The notes below the pieces were generated by a model. The model ran no database searches. It saw nothing but the letters and a program-made list of their open reading frames with translations, and was not told where the DNA came from. The position numbers were made by a program, and so were the translations under genes. Positions 1 to 10,580 of a stretch of 64,000 bases of DNA are shown here, piece after piece (the first letter of the stretch is position 1; each line of letters begins with the position of its first letter). This DNA comes from Crotalaria pallida (lineage: Eukaryota > Streptophyta > Magnoliopsida > Fabales > Fabaceae). The stretch lies in NCBI GenBank assembly GCA_037953625.1, contig CM075649.1, positions 119,781,290-119,845,289 of the forward strand, written 5' to 3'.

Positions 1-117
1 AGTAGCAGTAGTAGTAGTAGTCCAAGTCACCAGAGTAGCATCCATCCATCCATCCATAGGGTCCACAGCAAGTGCAGATCGGGTCCAGGATCCGCACTAC
101 CTATACTATGCCTATAC

Positions 118-600
118 CTAGGAACCACTCGGTCCTCCTCGAGGTTTAGTAGCCGGCTCGACTGGTACCTCCTCCTCGCTCTCTCCCTCCTCCGGATCCT
201 CCTCAATCTCGTCTGTCGGGGTAGAGACCCTATCACTGGGTCTGGAATCTGTAGCAGACGCAGTCCTAACAGTACCCATTGGACCAGGTGAGGGGATATC
301 AGCATCAGTGAAAACACTAGAAGCGGAGGGATGAGAACGAGTGGCTGTTCGAAAACGAAAACTATGGAACCTACGTACGGGTCGAGCTAGCCGTGGTGGT
401 CCTCTAAAAGTATAGAAAGGGGGTACGTGCATAGTATAAAGAATGGGAACCCTAAACCTACGACGGCGCACACGAGAAAGGGGGTTAGGGTGATAGAGAG
501 TGAACTCCACCTCACCCTCAAAGGTAGCTCGGTGTTCCTCGAATGTACATACACCACTAGGGATGGGTCTGATCTCTACGCAAGCTAGGTATCTGGCCAT
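118..600 (-). CDS. LTR-embedded conserved ORF (LORF), LTR-A copy, 160 aa, function unknown
   Basis: I do not recognise a domain. The ORF lies inside LTR-A, in sense with the LTR, and has three relatives in this window (4827-5297, 23613-24083, 27817-28302). About 95 N-terminal residues are conserved across families, including GEVExTxYHPN, RRFRxPIxYT, HVPPFYT and FHSFRFR. The C-terminal third is a variable Pro/Ser/Glu-rich acidic tail. There is no signal peptide or membrane segment. I start it at the ATG at 600. The frame is open three bases further to a GTG directly after TTATAG, which looks like a 3' splice site, so the ORF may open a second exon. This copy is uninterrupted although the LTR has diverged strongly from the others, which suggests past selection on the protein. 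Confidence 0.6.
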   Translation of the reverse strand: MARYLACVEIRPIPSGVCTFEEHRATFEGEVEFTLYHPNPLSRVRRRRFRVPILYTMHVPPFYTFRGPPRLARPVRRFHSFRFRTATRSHPSASSVFTDADIPSPGPMGTVRTASATDSRPSDRVSTPTDEIEEDPEEGESEEEVPVEPATKPRGGPSGS

Positions 601-603
601 CAC

Positions 604-1917
604 CTATAAGGGCACATGGATAAGCAACAACATACACATAATCGAAAGAGAATAAAGGTTTAACGTTTTATATGCATATCAGATATGAAACAATCATATA
701 ATCAATTACAGGTCATTACGGAAACACAAGTCAATGACAAGTAAGAATGCACATAATATGATCACACTCATGTTATTAATCAAATAACATTTAATTATTT
801 AAGTGTGGCATGATGTATGAATGTCCTATCATCGGTCCTATCTTCCATAGAAACTATTTCCCCTTTTTCGGAGCGGCCACCTTATAACTTCATGTACAAT
901 TCATGTACTCGGTACCTTTGCGGGGTACAATTCAATACAATTCCTTGAAAGTGTATTAAGGTCAAGCTTGGTAGTGATTCAAAACGTCGCAACCTCGCAG
1001 ACGTCACACACTCCAACGTAATAATCACATCATCAGTATCCTCACACTGGACACGTTTCCTTTTATTACAATAAACGTGTCATCAAGCAGGACGTGTTTG
1101 GTGCTCCCAAAGGCCCTCCTCAGGTTATAAAAATAACCGTGACAATTCGATCTATCAACCAACTTCATGCATGAATGCATCACAATAAATTTCATTGATT
1201 GGTATTTAAATTACTTGATAATATCAAACATTATGTCCAAGTAATTAAATCATTTTTCATGAACATTTTCAAGAAAATAATTAAAATACCCAATCAGTTA
1301 TTTTTCAGTCTCAGACTCATTCCATAATGTTTATTTGAATGTTAAATTAATAGTTCAGAAATAAAAATGGTATCTTTAAGTATTTTCAGAACTGGTAATC
1401 GATTATCATAAGCTGGTAATCGATTATCACGTGTATTTATGCTTTCAGGTTTAAAAACAGGGCAGATAATCGATTACTATATCGTGGTAATCGATTACCC
1501 CTGACAGTAAAACATTAAAAATTGGGTTTTAACATACCATTTTCATTTATAACCAAATCTAACCCAAATCAAACATTCACAGAGTTCATATAACATATTA
1601 TGAACATGCTCATGCACTGAAACTTCATCAATTCTTAGAGATTGCACAAATTCACCCAATTATACATAAAACATTAAATTCAACAACTCATCATACCAAA
1701 ACTTCAAATACTCAATTAAGTCATGGTTTCAGATTCTTTATAGCTTGCATGCATCAAATATGACTTGCTCAAATTGGTTTTAGAGCATGAATTGGTCTCC
1801 AAACCAAATTCCCTATTCAAACTAAGCCCTTAGAGCCTCTTGATGGCTCTCCTTTTAAAATCATACACTTTAATCTCAAACTAGTGTAGGTTTAGATTTC
1901 CCCTTACCTCACAGACG
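604..1917 (-). other. Putative LTR intron (LTR-A)
   Basis: In sense orientation a strong donor AG|GTAAG sits at 1918/1917 and an acceptor CCCTTATAG|GTGATG at 604/603, just before the embedded ORF. The same pair occurs at corresponding places in the M and P LTRs. The interval has no ORF of note, is AT-rich and contains four GGTAATCGATTACC-type palindromes. Splicing is inferred from sequence only. Confidence 0.45.
1394..1499. repeat. Paired-palindrome array, TAATCGATTA type (LTR-A)
   Basis: Four near-perfect palindromes with an AATCGATT core have TCGA centres at 1400/1401, 1421/1422, 1471/1472 and 1492/1493. They form two pairs, each with exactly 21 bp between centres, while 50 bp separate the pairs. 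The bases between pair members are unrelated. The role is unknown; the spacing is close to two DNA helical turns. Confidence 0.8.
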
Positions 1918-2425
1918 TGATCAAACATAAACTTCACAGAAAAAAAGCTTCCAAATTCGATTTCCCAAAAATCTTCTTTTTCAGCAGCACATGCATGCCA
2001 GTTTTCAACAGGCGTTCAAGACCAGAATTTTTGACAAGTTGAACATGCAAAAGAATTGGGGAAAATGGTTAGGTTTTGTTCTCTGCAACAAGGACAAGAG
2101 AATGAAACAATTTCAAGACTCAAGGGTTACACAAGCTTACCAAAATCAATGATCAAAGTGAGCTCCAAGACTCTGTTTCGGGTTTTATGCAGAATTGGAA
2201 CACCAACTTTGCAAGCTCGATTCTCCCTCCACACGCACTCTTAGCTCACGATTTTTATGTCACTGCAAAGCTTGAAATCTAAGCTTTTCAATGGTGTATA
2301 ATATGTGGCTTGTCTCACAGAGATCAAAGAGAACAAAAAACTTGAAATCAAGAACCCTAAACTGAATTTTTACATGCAAATTTCCAGAAACTTGGCCAAA
2401 TGGAGCTTGATTCAACACAAGCTGG

Positions 2426-2576
2426 GTTTTTATAGCAAATTGAAAGGTGCATGCAGGTCGACGCGTGGTCTAAGACGTGTATTAGGCTTGATTAGTGTCA
2501 AATTTGGTTGATTAGGGTTGATTACTCATCAAACGCACTATGAATTGGTGCTACTGCACTTTGGTAATCGATTACT
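2426..2576 (-). promoter_or_regulatory. Putative LTR-A promoter: TATA-like box with upstream palindrome
   Basis: In sense orientation CTATAAAAAC lies at 2426-2435. One palindrome, GGTAATCGATTACT, lies about 130 bp upstream at 2563-2576. The M and P LTRs have a palindrome pair and a TATA box at the same relative places. Only one palindrome is left here, followed in sense by the conserved stretch around TAGTGCGTTTG. Confidence 0.5.
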
Positions 2577-2846
2577 ACGACTGAAATATTAAAAAATTTA
2601 TATTTTATTGAATTTCCGTCCAAAACCTTTTCTAATATTACCTTTAGGTCCTAAAACACGGACTAATATGCAAAACTCCTATTTTCACATAAAATAACTT
2701 ATTAAATTTATTTTCATGCATTCTCATGCAACAATTGCATTCCTAAAACACATAATTAATCAAGGATTAAAATAAAAGTATTTAATTATAAATAAATTTA
2801 TAATTAAACTTTCATTAATCCGGGTTTAAAAATTTGGGGTGTTACA

Positions 2847-3192
2847 TTAGCAGCTTTACAAACTTACAAAAACATCAATTACATGATCAATTCATAGTAA
2901 GTGCATAAACTTGAAAAAACACATTCAAATTTGGGGAAAAACGTTTCAGTGATTAATAGCATAAACTTAGCATTCCTTTAGCTTCCTTGCATCAAATATA
3001 AGTTGTTCAAATCAAGAATTGAGTTATCTCTGACCTCTAAGTCAGAAACCCAATTCAAGTTTCATTTCAATTAAAGTGCCCTTGAGTTAAATGGAACTCC
3101 TATATTTTTAGTTGATTAATTGTTGTACTAGCACTTGGGTTAACTTCTCCATTACCAATATTAAGTGTTTGAATTAATTGAGGACTGGAAAA
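2847..3192 (-). repeat. LTR-X, left fragment (gypsy-type LTR split by element P)
   Basis: This 346-bp stretch continues at 46688 once element P (TSD GAAAA at 3188-3192 and 46683-46687) is removed. It resembles the sense-downstream part of the M LTR around 6580-6760, with similar wording such as CTTGCATCAAATATAAGTTG. It is therefore an old Tekay-like LTR in minus orientation. LTR-A has cut its left side. No gene is present. Confidence 0.6.
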
Positions 3193-4102
3193 TGTAACAC
3201 CACAAATTTTTAATCCCTGATTAAAGAAAGTTTAATTATAAAGTTGATTTATAATTAATTATTTTAATCCTTGGTTAATTATGTGTTTTGCGTGTGTGCA
3301 TTGATGAATGAGAATGCATGAAAAATAATTTGAAAATCATTAATATGTAAAAATAAGGTTTTTGAACATTTGTCCCTGTTTTAGGACCTAGAAGCAATAC
3401 TAGAAAGGGTTTTGGAGGGAAAGTAAATAAAATAATTATTTTTCAAATTCTGGCCCAAAGACTCGAGTCTTTCTGAAAAGTCTCGAGTATTCTGGACAGA
3501 GATGCACGAGTTAGTGCGTTTGGTGAGTCACCCACTCGAATAACCCACGAGTTGACACGAAATAAAACCAGAAACGTGTCCCTGAGGTCGTGTCGAGCTG
3601 CATGGTTGCTTGGCCTTGCTATATAAGCTCTTGGTTGACGAATCAACCAACCATTTTTGCCAATTTCGTGTAGAATCTGTGAGTTAGGGTTCATAACTTT
3701 CTCTCTTCGATTCTCTTTCATTTCTAAGTGTTGATACAAAAACCATACACCATTGTAAAGCTTACATCACTAGCTTTACGAAGACACAAAAATCGTGAGT
3801 TGAGGCTGAGTGTGGATCAAGAACGAGGTTGATCTTTTGGTGGTTTAGAAGCTGCCTCTATTTCCTGAAGCTTAATTTAGGGCTCGATTTTGGTAAACTC
3901 AAGCAACCATTCAATTTCAAACTTTTTTCTTTAGTTAGTACATGTTGCAGAGAATCTAGAGAAACTAATTTCCCCAATTTTCATCATTGTTTCATGTGTC
4001 AACCAATTCGGTTTTGATACTCTGCTGAAAACTGCTTTGTTGAGTGAGGAGCTAGTGGAATTAAGTGGTAAAGCATCTTTCTCTACAAATTCTTGGATCA
4101 AA
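3193..4102 (+). repeat. P 5' LTR, first part
   Basis: This is the first 910 bp of the P 5' LTR, up to the insertion point of M (TSD TCAAA at 4098-4102). Its sense start, TGTAACACC then AATCCCTGATTAA, is homologous to the sense start of the M LTR at 7672 on the minus strand. It holds the U3 region, a palindrome pair, a TATA box and a leader. The LTR resumes at 26464. Total length without M is 3249 bp. Confidence 0.88.
3461..3627 (+). promoter_or_regulatory. Putative P promoter: palindrome pair plus TATA box
   Basis: GACTCGAGTC-type palindromes start at 3461 and 3481 (20 bp apart). About 130 bp downstream is CTATATAAG at 3619-3627. Between them is the stretch CACGAGTTAGTGCGTTTGGT, shared with the M LTR on its sense strand. 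The order and distance are the same as in M and LTR-A. Confidence 0.6.
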
Positions 4103-4826
4103 TGTGACACCCTTCGTAGTTACCCGAATTTTAAAAATAAAAGTATATCATATAGGGTAATATATATGGACTTGTGAGTGTTAAGAAAATATGGTAAATA
4201 AAAATTTTCTTTAGATCGGGTGCACAAATCGACAGATGAAGTTCTTGGAGAATAAACTATATCTATTTCAAAACGTTTGTATCGAGTTCGGTGTTGTCCT
4301 AAAACCTTTTCACAAACAGGGTAATCTTCGTCTTTTGAAATCATACATACATTATTGAAAGTAATTGTAGTTACCCTTGCTTTTCTTAATAAAGCTGATA
4401 CCATTGAGTTAATGGGTGTATCCGAACCCTTAAGTAATCTAAATCAGAGTAAGCGGAAAGTGTTGGACTATACAATAGTTTGAACATAAGATTTATATTT
4501 ATCTATATAGATAATAAAAGTGGTAAGTACATAGTCCATCATCATGTCTCCAAGTTTCAGAATATACAAGTCCATAATAGATCTACATAGTCATGTAACC
4601 CCAACCCTAGAGTACTACAAAAGTATATCTACAATATATACATAACCAAAATACAACTCCAGGGATAGTCACGTAGGTCCATCAGCATCAGATGCAGTAG
4701 TAGTAGCAGTAGTAGTCTCCCAAAAGTAAAGTGAGTAAGGTAGTAGTATCATCATCACAGCAGCAGCAGTAAATCTCCTCCACACACCGGATCCTCAGAT
4801 CCACACCATACACCATATACATGTAC

Positions 4827-5297
4827 CTAGGGATCGTCGTCCCTCCAGTCACTCCCAGTAGAATGCACGACAGGCTCGCCCCCACTCTCGTCCTCCACCG
4901 GATCCTCCTCGATCTCATTCGAGGGAGAGTGTACCCTACCACTAGGTACCGGGTCAGGTGATGGTGAAACCCTGACTGGGCTCCTCGGATCAGATAGGGG
5001 AGTCTCCTCGCGGACGACTCTCGAAGTAAAAGGGTGAGAGCGGGTAGGTCGAAAAAGAAAACTATGGTATGAGCGAGCTGGTCGCGAGGGAGGTGGTCCA
5101 TGGTAAGTGTAAAACGGGGGTACATGCATAGTGTATATGATGGGAATCCTAAATCTACGAGGACGGAATAGTATCAGCGGGTTCGGGTGGTAGAAGGTAA
5201 TCTCTACCTCCCCCTCAAACACCGCGCGATGGTCCTCATAGATCCATACGCCACTAGGAAGTGGCCAGATCTCGATGCAAGCAATGTAACGAGACAT
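4827..5297 (-). CDS. LTR-embedded conserved ORF (LORF), M 3' LTR copy, 156 aa
   Basis: No known domain is recognised. The ORF is in sense with the M LTR and begins at the ATG at 5297, after a putative acceptor CCCTTGTAG|GTGATG. It shares the conserved N-terminal block with the other three copies (FEGEVEITFYHPN, RRFRIPIIYT, HVPPFYTYHGPP) and has a Ser/Pro-rich and then acidic tail. It differs from the copy in the M 5' LTR by about eight amino acids, including W/R near residue 11, so the two LTRs no longer encode the same protein. It lies in the downstream third of the LTR, so in a full-length element RNA it would be followed closely by the polyadenylation region. Confidence 0.6.
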   Translation of the reverse strand: MSRYIACIEIWPLPSGVWIYEDHRAVFEGEVEITFYHPNPLILFRPRRFRIPIIYTMHVPPFYTYHGPPPSRPARSYHSFLFRPTRSHPFTSRVVREETPLSDPRSPVRVSPSPDPVPSGRVHSPSNEIEEDPVEDESGGEPVVHSTGSDWRDDDP

Positions 5298-5300
5298 CAC

Positions 5301-6757
5301 CTACAAGGGCATAAGGGTAAGCAATTCTATACACATAATCAATAGAGAATAAATTATGCAACATAAATATGTAACATGCATCAATTAATATCAATCACAC
5401 TTAACACTTAGCAAGTAGGTTATGCACATAGGTTGTTCACACTTAATTCAGTCATAACAGTTTATTTGAATGAATGGCATGATGCATGACTTTAGCTCTC
5501 AAGCCTATCTCCATCATAATACTATGTCACTCTCTGACGTCCATCCCTGAAAACCCAGCACTCAACAGTGCGTTGTATTCCTAGGTATACAACAATTCGT
5601 ACATTCACCTAGAATGTACACGTCAAGCTTGGTATCCATGCCACCCGAGCATATCCCGTCATCCAAACGGATCGTCATCCAAACGATATATCCATATCGG
5701 CATCCACTAAGCCGACCACGTCAACGACATGTCATCAAGCAAGCGTATTGGCACTCCCAGAGGCCCTCCACATGTTTATCAAAACATGAATACGTCCTAC
5801 CATCCGAACTCTAGAATGAATGCATTTTATCCTTTAGACTTAAGGGAAGTTGATTAATACTTTGCAGGCCACCTAGGCTTATTTCTTTATCAAAAGGACC
5901 GTCATCAAACGATCTATTTGTATTAATCAACTTATTTAAGTCTTAATCCCTTGGACTATTCTCAATAATTCATTAATTATTTGACTTAGAATTGAAAATG
6001 GTGTTCTTCAGGTTCTGGGCAATATACTCGAGTAAAATTCAGTCCACTCGAGTGTTCTCTAGATTTTCCAGATTACTCGAGTGTTCCTGAAGTTACTCGA
6101 GTGTTCATGACTTTCTGAGGATTTGGGTTTTCAATTCATCAATTTACTCGAGTGGTTCATGGGTTACTCGAGTGTTCTTGGATATTTCCAGAATACTCGA
6201 GTGACCTTGACTGACTCGAGTGTTTGGCCTATAATGGTCCTCAGGTCATGCTCGATACTCGAGTACCAGACAGACTACTCGAGTGTTCTTCCTTAATTTA
6301 CATGGTTTTGAACACGATTTACTCGAGTACTCTGCCTTTTACTCGAGTGTTTCGCAGCAGACAGCACTGAAAACTGGTTTTAACATGACATTTTCATTTC
6401 TACTCAAATTTAATCCATTCCAGGGATCCACAGAGTTCACATAACATTATTTAGACATGTTACAACACTTATTACAAGTCAAAACACCGATTTGACGGAG
6501 AAATCAATAATCATGCATTAAAACACATTTTCACAACTTAACATGTCAATTCTCATAAAAAGCACAATACACATAAAACCATGTGCATTTTAGTTCACAT
6601 ACATGATATCAAACTTGCTCATCACAGATTTAGAGCATGGATTGGTCTCCAAACCAAAGTTCCTATTCAATCTAAGCCCTTAGAGCCTCTTGGTGGCTCT
6701 CTAACACAATTAATGGGATTTAAACTCTATCTAGTGAATATAATTACTTCCCCTTAC
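5301..6757 (-). other. Putative LTR intron (M 3' LTR)
   Basis: The sense donor GAG|GTAAGGGG is at 6758/6757 and the acceptor CTTGTAG|GTG at 5301/5300. The interval is 1457 bp, AT-rich and without meaningful ORFs. It contains the twelve-copy ACTCGAGT array. An alternative donor, CTG|GTAAGC, occurs near 6980. This is inferred from conserved splice-like signals in three LTR families. Confidence 0.45.
6026..6348. repeat. Paired-palindrome array, ACTCGAGT type, six pairs (M 3' LTR)
   Basis: Twelve perfect ACTCGAGT palindromes start at 6026, 6046, 6075, 6095, 6146, 6166, 6195, 6214, 6257, 6277, 6321 and 6341. Spacing within the six pairs is 20, 20, 20, 19, 20 and 20 bp, while gaps between pairs vary (29-51 bp). 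The 12-bp spacers within pairs are all different. The second member of each pair is followed by GTT. Each contains an XhoI-type CTCGAG core. Confidence 0.95.
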
Positions 6758-7243
6758 CTCTCAGACGTGAATCAACAGAAAGAAATCCAAGAAAAGTGCT
6801 CCAACCCCAGAAATCACTTTGAGCTTCACATGCATGACAGTTTTGAGTGCACCACCAAAACCGAATTGGTTCACCCATGAAACAGAGATAAGAATTGGGG
6901 AAAATTAGATTTCTAAACTCTATACAACATGTTCTAACTAAAGGAATTGAGTTTGAGACTCAGGAGCTCGAGAGCTTACCAGAAATCAATCTCCAAGTAA
7001 GCTTCAGAAACCAACTTTGACAGAATAACTCCAACTTCCAAGCTGTCGTTCTCCCAATACACTCACTCAATCCTCACGATTTTGGTGTTTATACAAAGCT
7101 CGTGATGTGAGTTTTGTATTCGTGTATAGTTTATGACTTGAATCGAAACAGAGAGAGAGAATCGTTCACTTGAACCCAGGAACCCTAACTTCTTCAACTT
7201 CAACAAGAATGAGCCAAATCTTCACGAATTCGGTGTTGATTGG

Positions 7244-7412
7244 CTTTTATAGGCTTGGAGGAGGCTCATGCATCACGCCACGACATCCATGGCGTTGGCA
7301 TGGTGGTGATTTCGTGTCAACGACACAAAATCGTTGGCTGTGACTCACCAAACGCACTAACTCGTGCAGTTTGACCCAGAATACTCGAGTATTCCAGAAA
7401 ATACTCGAGTGT
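7244..7412 (-). promoter_or_regulatory. Putative M promoter (3' LTR copy): palindrome pair plus TATA box
   Basis: The sense TATA box CCTATAAAAG lies at 7244-7253. Two ACTCGAGT palindromes lie about 130 bp upstream, with TCGA starting at 7385 and 7405 (20 bp apart). This matches the P LTR arrangement. Confidence 0.6.
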
Positions 7413-7672
7413 TTTACCCAGTTTTTGAAAAGTAATTATTTTATTTACCTTCCCTCCGAAATCTTTCCTATAATTGCTTCTAGGTCCCAACCCAGGGACT
7501 AATATGCAAAACTCTTATTTTATGCATTTAAATTATTTATTAAATAATTTCCACACATCAACTAGTTATATGAACACAAATTTTAATCAAGGATTAATTT
7601 AGAAACTATTAATTATAGTTAAATTATAATTAACATTTCATTAATCGGGGATTAAAATTTTGGGGTGTTACA

Positions 7673-7684
7673 CTACTCCCCCAC
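7673..7684 (-). other. M polypurine tract
   Basis: The sense sequence GTGGGGGAGTAG directly abuts the 3' LTR boundary at 7672. This is the expected plus-strand DNA primer site of an LTR retrotransposon. Confidence 0.85.
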
Positions 7685-7714
7685 TTACAAGGAATTTTGT
7701 CCCCGAAATTCAAC

Positions 7715-8308
7715 TCATACAAACAAGTCAGGATAATCCTGACGCATCTTATCCTCTAATTCCCAAGATGCTTCTATCACATCTCCATAAATCCAGACGA
7801 CTTTGACCAAACTAATGTCCTTCCCTCTAAGCTGCTTGATTCTTCGATCTTCGATGCGAACTGGTACAGCTTTGAAGGTCAGGTTCTCATGGACTTCTAA
7901 GTTATCCGGTTGGATTCTAAGGACAATGGTGGGGTCATGGACATATTTCTTTAATTGAGACACATGGAATGCATTATGGAGGTTAGCTAATGACGGAGGC
8001 AAAGCTAATTGATAGGCTACTGGGCCGATCCTTTTGAGAATTTGATAGGGACCAATAAACTTAGGTGATAGTTTCTGGGTTTTCAAGGCTCTACTAACAC
8101 CTTTGGTTGGTACTATTCTAATGAACACGTGGTCTCCTTCAGCAAACTCTAAGGGTTTTCTCCTTCTATCAGCATAGCTTTTCTGCCTACTCTGAGCTGC
8201 CCTCATCTTTTCTTGTATCATCTTGATCTGCTCCGTGGTCTCTTGCACAACATCTGGTCCAATCAGAGAACCCTCCCCACTTGAAACCAGCATAACGGCG
8301 TCTGACAC
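7715..8308 (-). pseudogene. pol: M pol, integrase C-terminus and chromodomain-like end
   Basis: This frame carries the end of integrase and a C-terminal chromodomain-like segment. The middle part (KLSPKFIGPYQILKRIG, LHNAFHVSQLKKY) is the usual gypsy integrase C-terminal region. The last 60 residues (IEDRRIKQLRGKDISLVKVVW, then ASWELEDKMRQDYPDLF) fit the degenerate chromodomain of the Tekay/Del lineage, which is thought to direct integration into heterochromatin. It joins the upstream pol frame through a one-base deletion in the C-run at 8275-8278, so pol is broken here. The first Met is not a real start. The stop at 7715 lies about 40 bp from the LTR. Confidence 0.9.
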
Positions 8309-10580
8309 TTTCTCCCATACAGAGCTTCAAATGGTGCCATCCCAATACTCGTGTGGTAACTATTGTTGTAAGTGAATTCCACGAGTGGCAACATTTGCTC
8401 CCAATTTCTTTGTCCTTCCAATGCACAAGCTCTTAAGATGTCTTCCAACGACTGAATAGTCCTTTCTGTTTGACCATCAGTCTGAGGATGGTATGCAAAA
8501 CTTAACTTCAATCTTGAACCCAAGGCTCTATGCAGATCTTCCCAAAACTTTGATGTAAACCTCGGATCGCGATCAAACACAATGCTTGATGGTACTCCGT
8601 GCAGACGAACAACTTCCTTGATGTACAACTGAGTGAGCTTTTCCAATGAGTAGCGCATATTCACGGGAATGAAATGCGCTGACTTGGTCAAACGGTCCAC
8701 GATCACCCAAATTGCATCATGACCAGTAGATGTCTTTGGCAATCCCGACACAAAATCCATCGAGATGCTATCCCATTTCCACAACGGGATCTCTAAAGGA
8801 AGTAACTCTCCTCCTGGCCTTTGATGTTCCACCTTGGCCTTTTGACATACCAAACAACATGCCACATATTCAGCTACATCTCTCTTCAAACCAGGCCACC
8901 AAAATAGTTTCTTTAAGTCCTGGTACATTTTAGTAGCTCCTGGATGCATACTCATCTTACTCTTATGCGCTTCATCCAGAACCATTTTTCTTACCTCCAG
9001 ATCATCAGGGACACAAATCCTTGTTCTAAAACGCAGGATTCCATCCTTCCCTTCTTGGAATTCCAATTCCTTACCTTTTTGCATCAATTTCTTCTTCCCC
9101 ATGAGTTTCTCATCCTTGTGTTGCAATTCTCGAATCCTTAGCAGAAATTCATTAGCAATCTGCAACATCCCCAACTTGATACTCGTTGGTTCCACTTGCA
9201 TTGTCAGACTCAAATCCCGAAACTCCTCTATCAGTGCAGCTTCTCTGACCATCATCGCACTGATATGCATCGCCTTTCTACTCAATGCGTCCGCCACTAC
9301 GTTAGCCTTCCCAGGATGGTAATGGAGCTCAAACTCATAATCCTGCAAAAACTCCATCCATCGACGTTGCCTCATATTCAACTCCTTTTGATCAAAGAGG
9401 TACTTTAAACTCTTATGGTCACTAAACACCCGGAACGTAGTGCCATAGAGGTAGTGCCTCCAAATCTTTAAGGAAAACACCACAGCTGCTAACTCCAGAT
9501 CATGAGTTGGATAGTTCATCTCATGAACCTTTAACTGTCTCGAAGCGTAAGCGACGACTTGTCCATCTTGCATCAAGACACACCCAAGACCTTGTTTCGA
9601 CGCGTCACAATACACATCGAAACTCTTCTGCGTATCGGGCAACACCAACACAGGAGACGATGTCAACCTTTCCTTCAACTCCCGAAAACTTCTCTCACAC
9701 TTCTCATCCCATAGGAACGGTTGATCTTTCCGAGTCAACTTCGTCAGAGGCAGTGCGATCTTCGAAAATCCTTCTATAAATCTTCGGTAGTACCCAGCCA
9801 AACCGAGAAAGCTTCTAACCTCCGTAACCGACTTCGGTTGCTCCCATTGCAAAACCGAACTTACTTTCGTTGGATCAACTGCTATCCCTTTATCTGAAAT
9901 CACATGCCCCAAAAATTTAACCTCCTTCAGCCAGAACTCACACTTTGTAAGTTTGGCGTACAACTGCTTCTCCTTTAAGATGCTTAACACTATCTTCAAG
10001 TGTTCAGCATGCTCCTCCGGGCTCTTAGAGTAAATCAGAATATCATCAATGAACACAACCACGAATGAATCTAAATAGGGTCTAAAGATTCGATTCATGT
10101 AGTCCATGAAGATAGCTGGTGCATTAGTCAATCCGAACGGCATTACGACATACTCATAATGTCCGTATCGAGATCGAAATGCAGTCTTAGAGATGTCCTC
10201 CTCTCTAATCCTGATCTGATGGTACCCCGACCTCAAATCAATCTTGGAAAATACTGAAGCCCCACGAACTTGATCCATAAGGTCATCTATCCGTGGTAAC
10301 GGATACTTGTTCTTGATGGTGACCTTATTCAGCTGCCGGTAGTCTATACACATCCTCATGCTACCATCTTTCTTCTTTACGAATAAGACAGGAGCACCCC
10401 AAGGTGAGACGCTTGGTCGGATCATCTGTTTCTGCAGCAGCTCCTCAATCTGCTTCTTCATTTCCGCCATTTCCGGTGGTGCCATTCTATAGGGAGCGAT
10501 AGAAATGGGACCAGCTCCCGGAACTAGGTCAATACCAAATTCAATTTCTCTTCTTGGTGGCAGACCAGGGATCTCATCAG
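8263..10580 (-). pseudogene. pol: M pol: reverse transcriptase, RNase H, integrase core
   Basis: Ty3/gypsy polymerase in domain order RT-RH-IN. RT shows [12 protein letters not shown] and the catalytic FIDDILIYS. RNase H shows [13 protein letters not shown]. Integrase has an HHCC zinc finger (HPGATKMY, then CCLVCQ) and a DDE core ([30 protein letters not shown]); the usual S before the second D is F here. The frame is open from about 10580, just after a one-base deletion that separates it from gag-protease, to 8263, where a second one-base deletion shifts the frame into the integrase tail. The domains are otherwise uninterrupted, consistent with a young element damaged only recently. Confidence 0.93.

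Larger units (their letters stand above)
1..2846 (-). repeat. LTR-A: partial Ty3/gypsy LTR (Tekay/Del-like), cut by the window start
   Basis: The window opens inside a long terminal repeat in minus orientation. Its sense 5' end is at 2846, where GGGGTGTTACA (sense TGTAACACCCC) stops abruptly. Its sense 3' end lies left of the window. The layout matches the complete LTR at 4103-7672: TATA-like box, AG|GTAAG donor, palindromes, acceptor and embedded ORF in the same order. The sequence is diverged, so it is a different family of the same group. No polypurine tract adjoins 2846, so this edge is the outer 5' edge of an element or the end of a solo LTR. It interrupts LTR-X; the matching target duplicate (TTAGC at 2847-2851) would lie outside the window. 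Confidence 0.8.
4103..7672 (-). repeat. M 3' LTR (3570 bp)
   Basis: It is bounded on the plus strand by TGTGACACCC at 4103 and GGTGTTACA ending at 7672. The other copy at 22889-26458 has exactly the same length. In sense order it holds a U3 palindrome pair (7382-7412), TATA (7244-7253), leader, donor (6758/6757), a twelve-palindrome array, acceptor (5301/5300), the embedded ORF and a 3' tail with AGT/CAG trinucleotide runs (about 4692-4770). Confidence 0.95.

Noticed and set aside
6026..6348. Regularly spaced short repeats resembling a CRISPR array
   Set aside because: The repeats are 8 bp, occur in pairs with uneven gaps, sit in plant LTRs, and no cas genes are present.
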